Shown here in pieces: positions 55,238 to 62,507 of a DNA stretch of 64,000 nucleotides. The stretch is from assembly GCF_002906575.1 (NCBI RefSeq), contig NZ_CP026312.1, forward strand, positions 1 to 64,000, in the 5' to 3' direction. Each line of letters opens with the position of its first letter. Positions within the stretch are counted from its first letter, which is position 1. Both the position numbers and the translations under genes were made by a program. The notes beneath the pieces were generated by a model. That model worked only from the letters and a program-made list of their open reading frames with translations, ran no database searches and was not told the DNA's origin. This stretch comes from Salinigranum rubrum (GTDB lineage Archaea > Halobacteriota > Halobacteria > Halobacteriales > Haloferacaceae).

Positions 55238-55810
55238 TCACCCGAGCAAGTACCGGAGCCACGGATTGGACTGCACGATCTCGAGGTCTTCGAGATAGGC
55301 ATCCAGCCCGAGAATCCGCCCAGCACCGAACGCACCCAGCCCGAACAGGAGGACGGCGTACACGATGTGGTCGTCGACGACCCACCCGTGGGCGACAGGA
55401 AGCCCTGCCAGAAGCCCGCCGGTCAGCGACGCGAGCCAGTAGAACAGCATCATCACCGCACCCCAGAAGGCGCTCCAACGGACGAACGCACCCAGAATAA
55501 GTGCGAGTCCGGTCAACGTGAGCCCCCACATATTCAGCTGGTCGATGAGGGGGTTACCGGCCATACTCCCCCAGAACCCCATCAGCGGATTACCTTCCGG
55601 GACGGCGTTCATCAGGAAGCCAGCGGCAGTCCAGTTGTTCTCCGGGTTGGCGTCCAGATACGTGACGAGCTTCGTGACGCCGCCCTGGAAGAGCGTCCAC
55701 CCCATCACGATCCGAAGGAGGAACAGTGAGTATCCGACCCAGTGCTCGGAGTAGTCGAACGTGACGGGACGGCCCCAGATTTCCGTTTCGAGGGTTTCTG
55801 TCGTTGCCAT
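55238..55810 (-). CDS. DoxX/DoxD-like membrane protein
   Basis: 190 residues from ATG 55810. Four membrane segments and the DoxX features LLRIVMGWTLFQGGVTKLV, WGLTLTGLALILGAFVRWS and WAGAVMMLFYWLASLTGGL-like (here FWGAVMMLFYWLASL). In Sulfolobales DoxD is part of thiosulfate:quinone oxidoreductase; in most organisms DoxX proteins act in redox or envelope stress. Its promoter region to the right is AT-rich. Confidence 0.85.
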   Translation of the reverse strand: MATTETLETEIWGRPVTFDYSEHWVGYSLFLLRIVMGWTLFQGGVTKLVTYLDANPENNWTAAGFLMNAVPEGNPLMGFWGSMAGNPLIDQLNMWGLTLTGLALILGAFVRWSAFWGAVMMLFYWLASLTGGLLAGLPVAHGWVVDDHIVYAVLLFGLGAFGAGRILGLDAYLEDLEIVQSNPWLRYLLG

Positions 55811-56198
55811 AGTGCAGCTATAATGATTCATTCATAATTTATTACGATTGTGCTTATTAAGGGGCGGATATCAGGGCGAGAAATCTTCGAATCGAAACCG
55901 ACCGATGAGTATGGTCGCTTCTCCCGAATTGCTGGTCTGCTCAATCCGATGGGATGGTGTATTCCCGTATACACGCTCGCTCTCTCTGAGTAACCGGGAG
56001 TTCGTGGGGCGGCGGTTTCAGACAGCATTTAGACTCAAACAGTGAACCGCATACGCTCCCCTCGCAGTCGTTTGGCCCCGTGGGAGGCGGCGAACCCGGA
56101 CGAAGCCAGTTCACGATTTAGATTCTATGAGTAAGTGACGCCCCTGTTTTTGATTTGTAAGAGCAATCGACAAAGATGATGCCTGCGATGGTGTACAT
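55811..56198. other. Intergenic gap with divergent promoters
   Basis: About 390 bases without a supported gene. An imperfect inverted repeat near 55819-55837 (ATAATGA and TCATAAT around CATT-like bases) lies close to the DoxX start and may be an operator. The other half probably holds the promoter of the permease. No structured RNA seen. Confidence 0.45.
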
Positions 56199-57602
56199 AT
56201 GCAGGCCGCGCTCGTCGAGGGGGTTCTCGAATCGCTGCGGATCGGTATCGGGTTTCTCTGGACAGCCGCGTGGGCGATTATTATGGGGCTCGTCATCACG
56301 AGCCTCGTGCAGGTCTACGTCTCGAAGGAACGGATGGCCAACGTTCTCGGAGAAGGGAACCTGAGTGGACTCACAAAGGCGACGCTGTTCGGCGCTGCGA
56401 GTAGTGGCTGTAGCTTCGGGGCCGTCGCCATCGGGAAGGGACTGTTCAAGAAAGGCGCGCACACGGTGAACTTCCTCGCGTTCATGTTCGCGTCGACGAA
56501 CCTCATCGTCGAGCTCGGACTGATGATTCTGATTCTCCTCGGGTGGGAGTTCCTCGTCGCGGAGCTCCTCGGTGGCATCATCCTCATCGCGGTGATGGCG
56601 CTTCTCGTCCATCTGACGCTCCCAGAGAATCTCTTCGATCAAGTTCGCCAGGAACTGAACCAGCGAGACGACGAGGGGGGAATCACCGAGGATCCGACCT
56701 GCGGGATGGAAGGGAAAAACGAGTACTCGCTTACGACCGATGGGGGCGAGACGCTGAAGTTCTGCTCGAAGGGTTGTATGGAAACCTACGAGCAGGAGGC
56801 CGCCAGTAGCGGCGGGTGGCGCGACGAACTCCTCTCGTGGGGTGGGTGGTACAAGATCGGGAATCAGTACCGCAAGGAGTGGTCGATGATCTGGAAGGAC
56901 ATCATCGCCGGCTTTCTGATCTCGGGGTTCGTCATCGTGTTCGTGCCACAATGGGTGTGGAACTCGCTCTTCCTGCAGGGTGAGGGATTGCTCGTCAGCG
57001 CGGAGAACGCGATCATGGGTGTCACAATCGCCGTCCTCAGTTTCGTCGGGAGCATGGGGAACGTCCCGTTCGCCGTCGCGCTGTGGGGTGGTGGTATCAG
57101 CTTCGCGGGCGTCATCGCGTTCGTCTACGCCGACCTCATCACGATTCCCGTCCTCAACGTCTATCGGAAGTACTACGGCTGGAAGGTGATGCTGTACATT
57201 CTCGGCGTATTCTTCGTGACGATGGCCTTCACCGGCTTTCTCATGGAGGAACTGTTCAACGTCCTCGGCATCGTTCCGAATCTCGCCGGCGGGCAGACCG
57301 CGTCCGAACAGACGTACTTCGAACTCAACTACACGTTCTATCTCAACATCATCGCGTTCGCGCTCTCCGGGTTCCTCCTCTACGTCTATCGTCGAGGATT
57401 GGGTGCTCCCGGCCAATACCGCGACCCCGTCTGTGGGATGCGGACCGACGATAGCGGGCCGAGTCTCACCCACGACGACGAGACGTACTACTTCTGCTCG
57501 AAGCGATGCAAGCGGTCGTTCGAGCATCGACCCTCCGAATTTGCACATCAACACCCGGAGGTCTCTGGGGCGGGGACGTCCCAGAGTCATGAACACCACT
57601 GA
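56199..57602 (+). CDS. ArsP-type permease with two YHS domains
   Basis: 467 residues. Two blocks of permease helices (the second begins near residue 235) with the typical GAASSGCSFGAVAIGKGLF and GSMGNVPFAVALWGGG loops of the ArsP_1/DUF318 family. A YHS domain lies in the middle (ITEDPTCGMEGK, then FCSKGCMETYEQ) and another near the end (YRDPVCGMRTDD, YYFCSKRCKRSF), followed by a His tail. The Cys pairs face the cytosol and may deliver a metal or an organo-metal to the permease. Substrate unknown; export of an arsenic or copper-type ion is a guess. Confidence 0.85.
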   Translation: MQAALVEGVLESLRIGIGFLWTAAWAIIMGLVITSLVQVYVSKERMANVLGEGNLSGLTKATLFGAASSGCSFGAVAIGKGLFKKGAHTVNFLAFMFASTNLIVELGLMILILLGWEFLVAELLGGIILIAVMALLVHLTLPENLFDQVRQELNQRDDEGGITEDPTCGMEGKNEYSLTTDGGETLKFCSKGCMETYEQEAASSGGWRDELLSWGGWYKIGNQYRKEWSMIWKDIIAGFLISGFVIVFVPQWVWNSLFLQGEGLLVSAENAIMGVTIAVLSFVGSMGNVPFAVALWGGGISFAGVIAFVYADLITIPVLNVYRKYYGWKVMLYILGVFFVTMAFTGFLMEELFNVLGIVPNLAGGQTASEQTYFELNYTFYLNIIAFALSGFLLYVYRRGLGAPGQYRDPVCGMRTDDSGPSLTHDDETYYFCSKRCKRSFEHRPSEFAHQHPEVSGAGTSQSHEHH

Positions 57603-57734
57603 CCGCCATGTCTCGATACATCGTCCCGAAATCAAGCAGCCCCGAGACTAACCTCGATCAATCACAACTGGTACAGCGAAGTCTCACCAACTCTCGGGCA
57701 TGAACGAGTATCACGCTAGATCGAGGTGGGAGGG

Positions 57735-58328
57735 ATGAATCGACGGCGAGCCGATACGGTGGTCGGTTTCCTCGTCGCTGCCGTTCTCATCGTCGGCGGT
57801 GCGCTCAGCTGGGATGCGTACCAGCAACAGCAAGCATTCGAGGAGATGGGATCGATGATGGGGATGTCGATGGGGGCGGTTCACGGAACGAATCCGCTCT
57901 GGTACGTCCTCGGAACCCTCCTCGTCTCGGCGGTCATCGGTGGGGGGTATCTCGTGGTTCGGGACGACCTCACCGGCACAAATGCACCCGACCGCTCACA
58001 GGACGAGCTGGCGAGCGCAACCGCTCGCGAGAGCGCCGAATCACCAGAGGGGGCAGTGCAGCCGAACGGAGCTATCAATCCGGAGTCCCAGCCACAGACT
58101 CGCGTGTTAGACCTCCTACCGGAAGACGAACGCCGCATCCTCGAGCCGGTGCTCTCCTCGCCCGGCATCACGCAGATCGAACTGCGGGATCGCTCGGACT
58201 TCTCGAAGAGCAAGGTAAGCCAGACGGTCAGTGCCCTGGAAAAGCGTGGGTTGCTGTATCGCGAGCGACAAGGACGGACGTATCGGATCTACCCGAGCGA
58301 CGATCTGCATCAGAACCAGGAGCATTGA
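57735..58328 (+). CDS. Membrane-anchored winged-helix regulator
   Basis: 197 residues from ATG 57735; a GTG 9 bases upstream is possible but the GGAGG sits right before this ATG. Two membrane segments (DTVVGFLVAAVLIVGGALSW and LWYVLGTLLVSAVIGGGYLVV) frame a short outside loop with Met residues (MGSMMGMSMGA), then a cytosolic winged helix (ILEPVLSSPGITQIELRDRSDFSKSKVSQTVSALEKRGLLYRERQG read in two parts). One-component membrane regulator, perhaps sensing copper through the Met-rich loop. Precedes the second copper/redox cluster. Confidence 0.8.
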   Translation: MNRRRADTVVGFLVAAVLIVGGALSWDAYQQQQAFEEMGSMMGMSMGAVHGTNPLWYVLGTLLVSAVIGGGYLVVRDDLTGTNAPDRSQDELASATARESAESPEGAVQPNGAINPESQPQTRVLDLLPEDERRILEPVLSSPGITQIELRDRSDFSKSKVSQTVSALEKRGLLYRERQGRTYRIYPSDDLHQNQEH

Positions 58329-58507
58329 TCACCGGTACAGCGTCCGAGGAGGGAGCCGAGTACCGACGAATTCGGCACGGATGAACGATTCTATCCCTGA
58401 AAAACGATTAGAACGCCCTATACACGTTCTCGGACGTTCTCCTGCGCGGGTTCATACCCATCGTGATAACTCCCGAGCGGTCCTACGACCAACCGAGGAG
58501 AAAGACA

Positions 58508-58804
58508 ATGACCAACTTCGAACTCGGCCGCTGGCTGCTCGTGGCGCTCGCGATCATCGGACTCGCGGTTGCCGTTCCCGCGGTCAGCGCACACGGCACC
58601 GACACGGCTGCTGACGACACGCCCCCGTACAATGGGACTGCCGACGACTGGGCGGCCTGGATGGAGGCGCAGATGACCGAGCACATGGGCCCTGGTAGCG
58701 TCGAGTGGATGGAATCGCACATGGGTGTGACCGTCGACGAGATGGCCCAGGACATGGCTGACGACGACTACAACGGCGGGATGTACGGGCAGGGCCACTG
58801 CTGA
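58508..58804 (+). CDS. Small exported Met/His/Asp-rich protein
   Basis: 98 residues from ATG 58508 (GGAG 10 bases upstream). A signal peptide (LGRWLLVALAIIGLAVAVPAVSAHG) is followed by a soluble part with WMEAQMTEHMGPG, VEWMESHMGVTV, DEMAQDMADDD and a terminal GQGHC. Spaced Met and His suggest copper binding outside the membrane, like small periplasmic copper buffers. No known family. Starts the second copper/redox cluster. Confidence 0.75.
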   Translation: MTNFELGRWLLVALAIIGLAVAVPAVSAHGTDTAADDTPPYNGTADDWAAWMEAQMTEHMGPGSVEWMESHMGVTVDEMAQDMADDDYNGGMYGQGHC

Positions 58805-58862
58805 GAGGCCCTGACCGTTTCGATCGCTTCGACAGAACACCGCGACTACCCAATACACGACA

Positions 58863-59222
58863 ATGACGCAACTCACCACTAACCTCGGACGCACTGCTCG
58901 TCGACTAACAATATTCGCCGTCCCGCTGCTGGTCGCGACGACCGGCACGGCCGCCGCGATGGGCGGAGGCTACGGCGGCGGCATGATGGGGGGCGGCTGG
59001 GGCGGTATGGGCGGACTCGGCGGCTTCGGGATGCTCGGCGGCGGGATGTTCCTCTGGCCGCTCCTCCTGATCGGCCTCATCCTGTTACTCGTGTACGGAA
59101 CTAACCGCGAGGAACCGTCCTCTGGGCAAGATACTGCACTCGCCGAACTCCGCAAGCGCTACGCGCGGGGTGAACTCTCGGACGAGGAGTTCGAGTCCCG
59201 TCGAAGCTCGCTCACACAGTGA
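58863..59222 (+). CDS. SHOCT-domain membrane protein, Met/Gly-rich, copy 2
   Basis: 119 residues. Signal-like first segment (LTIFAVPLLVATTGTAAAMGG), a Gly/Met-rich loop (GGGYGGGMMGGGWGGMGGLGG), a membrane segment (LWPLLLIGLILLLVYGTN) and the SHOCT tail (ALAELRKRYARGELSDEEF). Same design as the proteins at 46487 and 60169. 58 bases after the Met/His-rich gene. Confidence 0.85.
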   Translation: MTQLTTNLGRTARRLTIFAVPLLVATTGTAAAMGGGYGGGMMGGGWGGMGGLGGFGMLGGGMFLWPLLLIGLILLLVYGTNREEPSSGQDTALAELRKRYARGELSDEEFESRRSSLTQ

Positions 59223-59331
59223 GTCCTTCCACCCCTCACATGCTTTTCCGTGTCTCCCACGCGGATTCGTATCGCGGGCGTGGATTCGCAGGAGGACAGG
59301 ACAACGAGAGAGTCCGCTTAAACGACGGAGC

Positions 59332-59352
59332 GATTTGCTGGGTCAGCAAACG
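59332..59352. promoter_or_regulatory. Second copy of the cluster operator (imperfect)
   Basis: GATTTGCTG at 59332-59340 and TCAGCAAAC at 59343-59351, matching the site at 45035-45055 at 17 of 21 positions by my count. It lies between the SHOCT gene and the DUF302 transcript of the second cluster, in about 345 bases without a supported gene. A TTAAAC-type AT-rich element lies just upstream (59319-59324). Confidence 0.65.
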
Positions 59353-59568
59353 GACTCGGCCGGTTATGCCTCCAGCAACCGTCCATAGTATTGTGAAGAA
59401 GGGGAACAGACACACAAAATATGACAAGGGATTGAACTACCCCGACGACAACGATCTCTCCGATCTATCAGGGATGACTCGAGCGATCTGAACAGAACTC
59501 GATCTGCGTCGACTCCAGTCACGGACTGACTCGAAACGCGCGCCACGACAAGACCGACCACCACCATA

Positions 59569-59742
59569 ATGAACGACTCGCAACACACAGCCCGAATCGA
59601 CTCACGAAAACAGCGCAGACAGGCTACTGAACGCCGGCGACTCCGTGCATTCACCGCCTCAGATGCGTCTGGCGGTGGTGGATTGACCAAAGAGGAAGCA
59701 ACGAAGCTCATCACGAGCTTGGAAATCAAAAACACCCAATAG
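59569..59742 (+). CDS. Small basic-then-acidic protein, unknown
   Basis: 57 residues, translated by hand from ATG 59569 to TAG 59740-59742. Very Arg-rich N-terminal half (RIDSRKQRRQATERRRLRAF), Gly stretch, then GLTKEEATKLITSLEIKNT, a helix like the one in small winged helices. It ends 4 bases before the DUF302 gene, so it is likely co-transcribed. No family recognised. Confidence 0.5.
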   Translation: MNDSQHTARIDSRKQRRQATERRRLRAFTASDASGGGGLTKEEATKLITSLEIKNTQ

Positions 59743-59746
59743 ACCG

Positions 59747-60166
59747 ATGACGTATACCATTACCACAACGATTGATGCACCGTTCGACGATGTCGTAACC
59801 GCAGCCACGACCGCACTACAGGACGAAGGGTTCGGACTCCTGTGTGACATCAACGTCAAAACAACCCTGAAGGAAAAACTCGATGTCGACGTCGACCAAT
59901 ACCGAATTCTCGGGGCGTGTAACCCTCCACTCGCCCACGAGGGGCTCACCGAAGAGCCAGAATTGGGGGCCCTGCTCCCGTGTAACGTCATCGTCTACGA
60001 GACAGATGGCGGTGACGTCGTCGTGAGCGCCGTCGACCCCCAACAACTGGTCGGAATCACGGAGAATCCAGACCTCGACGAGATCGCGGTTGACGTGCAC
60101 GACCGATTCGAGCGCGTCATCGCGACGGTCTCAGACGAGTTGGGAACGGTCTCAGGGGTTGAGTAA
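59747..60166 (+). CDS. DUF302 protein, copy 2
   Basis: 139 residues. Clear paralog of the 46083 protein: same order ALQDEGFGLLCDINVKTTL, RILGACNPPLAH and LLPCNVIVYE, and both conserved Cys. The copies have diverged at many positions, so the duplication is not recent. It is followed by a SHOCT gene 2 bases later, exactly as in cluster 1. Confidence 0.85.
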   Translation: MTYTITTTIDAPFDDVVTAATTALQDEGFGLLCDINVKTTLKEKLDVDVDQYRILGACNPPLAHEGLTEEPELGALLPCNVIVYETDGGDVVVSAVDPQQLVGITENPDLDEIAVDVHDRFERVIATVSDELGTVSGVE

Positions 60167-60168
60167 CG

Positions 60169-60522
60169 ATGTCTTCATCGAATCAACTCGACACCACGAC
60201 TATCGTCCTGCTCATCCTCGGGGCGATCATCGTCCTCCCCTTGCTCACGATGGGGATGGGGTTCGGCGGGATGATGGGCTACGGTGGAATGATGGGCGGA
60301 TACGGGACGACCAGCGGCTGGTGGCCACTCGTCGGGATGCTCGTCCCATTGGTCTTCCTCCTCGTCCTGCTCGGTGGGGGATACCTCGTCTTCCGACGAG
60401 CGAATGAAAGCCAGACGTCTCGAAACCCCGCGATGGAGGAGCTGCGTATGGCGTACGCTCGTGGTGATCTCACCGAGGAAGAGTTCGAGACGCGTCAGAA
60501 CAAGCTCGAACGCTCTGAGTAA
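60169..60522 (+). CDS. SHOCT-domain membrane protein, Met/Gly-rich, copy 3
   Basis: 117 residues. Membrane segment TIVLLILGAIIVLPLLTMG, Met/Gly loop (GFGGMMGYGGMMGGYG), second membrane segment (LVGMLVPLVFLLVLLGGGYLVF), SHOCT tail (AMEELRMAYARGDLTEEEFETRQ). Closest in design to the 46487 protein; both follow DUF302. Confidence 0.85.
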   Translation: MSSSNQLDTTTIVLLILGAIIVLPLLTMGMGFGGMMGYGGMMGGYGTTSGWWPLVGMLVPLVFLLVLLGGGYLVFRRANESQTSRNPAMEELRMAYARGDLTEEEFETRQNKLERSE

Positions 60523-60624
60523 TCGGGTCGGCCACCAACTCCGGGGTTGCTTCCGCACGCTTCCTTGGAATCCGAAATATGTGGCCCTCACGGCTTTCGG
60601 ACATAAATAGAAATGTGAAAAAAT

Positions 60625-60636
60625 TACAATACTGTA
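60625..60636. promoter_or_regulatory. Short palindrome near the thioredoxin start
   Basis: TACA-ATAC-TGTA at 60625-60636, about 10 bases before the start of the thioredoxin gene and downstream of an ATAAATAG TATA-like element (60603-60610). A reverse-complement relative (ACAGTATTGT) occurs at 47525-47534 upstream of the regulator in cluster 1. Confidence 0.45.
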
Positions 60637-60645
60637 CTAGCTACT

Positions 60646-60954
60646 ATGACCGAAGTACTCCTCTTCACGCAGGAGACCTGCGGGGCGTGTGCAACGCAGC
60701 GAGAGAAGAACGAGGGCATCGAGGACGCGTATCCGGACGTCGAGTTCCGCGAGGTCGACATCCAGACCGATCTGGAGACGGCCGAGAAGTACGGTGTCCG
60801 AAAGACGCCCACGACACTCGTGTACGCGAACGGAAATCAGACTGACGAGTTCATCGGCATCGTCGAGCGAGACGAACTGGAGGCGGCTATCGAACGCGCA
60901 GAGCAGCCATCCACCGGGCTCGCGCAACGGCTCGCCAGCATCGTCCGCAGATGA
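60646..60954 (+). CDS. Thioredoxin-fold protein (CGAC)
   Basis: 102 residues. Active-site Cys12-Gly-Ala-Cys15 in FTQETCGACATQ, cis-Pro in KTPTTLVYANG, normal thioredoxin length without signal. A cytosolic thiol-disulfide carrier or reductase. CGAC is less common than CGPC. In this place it may keep Cys of DUF302 or cupredoxin precursors reduced; inferred. Confidence 0.85.
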   Translation: MTEVLLFTQETCGACATQREKNEGIEDAYPDVEFREVDIQTDLETAEKYGVRKTPTTLVYANGNQTDEFIGIVERDELEAAIERAEQPSTGLAQRLASIVRR

Positions 60955-60975
60955 CGGAAACCAAACAATCAGATA

Positions 60976-61749
60976 ATGACCTACAGTAGACGCCAGTTTC
61001 TGGGAGCGCTCGAGGCCGGCACAGTCGCGACTGCGGGACTCACCCGACCAGTCGATGCACAGGAGACGCCCGTCGTCAGGATGGGGAACAACTACTTCGA
61101 CCCGATCGGACTCCACGTCGACCCTGGCACGACCGTCCGTTTCGAGATAGCGGCCGGGGCACACTCAGCGACCGCCTACGAGAACCGGATTCCATCCAAC
61201 GCCAGCGCATTCGATAGCGGGGTCATCTCGTCGGGAGCGTTCGAACACACGTTCGAAGAACCGGGCACGTACGACTACTACTGCATCCCGCACAAGTCGG
61301 TCGGGATGGTCGGTCGCATCGTCGTCGGCAGCCCCGGCGGGGCAGCCGAATCGAGTTCGATACCGGACGGCGGCGTGCCCGAGAGTGACGCAATCATCGA
61401 ACAGGGCGCGATAGCGTATGGATCCAGCACCGGAGGAGATGAGAACTCCGGTGGCGGAATGATGGGCCCAGGGATGGGGTCTGGTCCTGGGATGATGAGC
61501 GGTCGAAACGGCGGTATGATGAACGGCCGGAGCGGTGGCTGGTTCGGCGGGCTGCCGTTCGTTGGCGGGGCACTCGGACTGCTCGGGCTGGTAGGTGGAC
61601 TCCTCTACTGGGCACTGGGTCGGGAGGACTCACCTCCCGGGAATGGCGATTCTGCGACAGAAACCCTCCACCGCCGATACGCACGAGGCGAGATCGACGA
61701 AGCGGAGTTCGAGGAACGTCGCGCGAAACTCAGCCGCGAGGAGCCATGA
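60976..61749 (+). CDS. Plastocyanin-like copper protein fused to a SHOCT tail
   Basis: 257 residues. Tat signal without lipobox Cys (YSRRQFLGALEAGTVATAGL). A plastocyanin domain follows with ligands His in AGAHSATAYE, Cys in YYCIPH, His beside it and Met in VGMVG. Then a Met/Gly-rich segment (GGGMMGPGMGSGPGMMSGR), a membrane segment (GALGLLGLVGGLLYWALG) and a SHOCT tail (LHRRYARGEIDEAEFEERR). The fusion joins in one chain what cluster 1 has as halocyanin and SHOCT protein. Confidence 0.85.
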   Translation: MTYSRRQFLGALEAGTVATAGLTRPVDAQETPVVRMGNNYFDPIGLHVDPGTTVRFEIAAGAHSATAYENRIPSNASAFDSGVISSGAFEHTFEEPGTYDYYCIPHKSVGMVGRIVVGSPGGAAESSSIPDGGVPESDAIIEQGAIAYGSSTGGDENSGGGMMGPGMGSGPGMMSGRNGGMMNGRSGGWFGGLPFVGGALGLLGLVGGLLYWALGREDSPPGNGDSATETLHRRYARGEIDEAEFEERRAKLSREEP

Positions 61750-61759
61750 TAGCACTATC

Positions 61760-62350
61760 ATGTCTCCGACAGTACAGCGGCGAAAGTTCCTGACGGCGCT
61801 TGGAGCTGGCATCGTCGGTCTCTCGGGATGCGTCGGGAATCTCCCTGGCAGTGGCGGCGGCGTCGACAGGACGATCTACGTCGGAGCCTACCACTGGGGC
61901 TTCGTCATCGTTGATGAATCCGGCGAGGAACAGGAACGTGTCAGCCTGCAACGGAACGATGTTCTTCGCGTCGTTTCGTTCAATACCCTCTCGAGTCAAG
62001 CCGTCCGGTCCCTTCCATCGTCGATCCGCGAGGCCCTCCCAGACCACGAAGCGCTCGAAGAGCGAAACGAGTAGCGTATCCCGCCTCCGGCCGACGGCGA
62101 CTTTCACGCACTGCTGGAGGAAGCAAACGAACAGTACCCCGACCACAGCCTCGCGATCATGCCCTCCGGACAGGTTCACATGGGTGATGGCATGATGATG
62201 CACCCGGTCGCGCTCCCGCAGAGTGCCACCAGACCTGTTGTTCGTCAACTCGGGGCGACACGACGTGGTGATTACACGCTGAGCTGCCTGACCTACTGTG
62301 GCTACGGCCACCCCTACATGGAGATCGACGGCGGCATCGTCGTCACGTGA
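61760..62350 (+). pseudogene. CuA-type cupredoxin lipoprotein, copy 2, with in-frame stop
   Basis: Tat signal with lipobox Cys24 (QRRKFLTALGAGIVGLSGC), AYHWGFVIVDE with His45, then a TAG at codon 105 (62072-62074) exactly where copy 1 has a Glu codon (NEEQIP). The frame continues open for 91 more residues to the TGA at 62348-62350 with HMGDGMMMHP and CLTYCGYGHPYME: Cys176, Cys180, His184, Met187 form the CuA motif CxxxCxxxHxxM. A single G-to-T change would explain the stop. The remaining reading frame is free of further damage. Confidence 0.8.
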
Positions 62351-62420
62351 CGGGTTTGACTGACCTGATCACTGACGAAAGTGAACCACGCAACTAGAGT
62401 AGAGATATTATTAACTCACA

Positions 62421-62449
62421 TCGGAATTTTTGTTATTCATTTCGGAATT
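62421..62449. promoter_or_regulatory. Direct repeat upstream of the CDF transporter
   Basis: TCGGAATT at 62421-62428 and 62442-62449, 21 bases apart (two helical turns), in an AT-rich region about 60-90 bases upstream of the transporter start. A two-site regulator binding region is likely; the NikR-like gene at the end of the window is a candidate binder. Confidence 0.5.
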
Positions 62450-62507
62450 ACCGCTCCATCTATGATATAGAGATTAATAAGAAGTGATCGGGTACGGAGT
62501 ACCACGG

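Noticed and set aside
56118-57635. 505-residue open frame, minus strand
   Set aside because: Antisense to the YHS permease.
59219-59491. 90-residue open frame, plus strand
   Set aside because: No haloarchaeal protein composition, overlaps the operator-like site and has no family; treated as intergenic.
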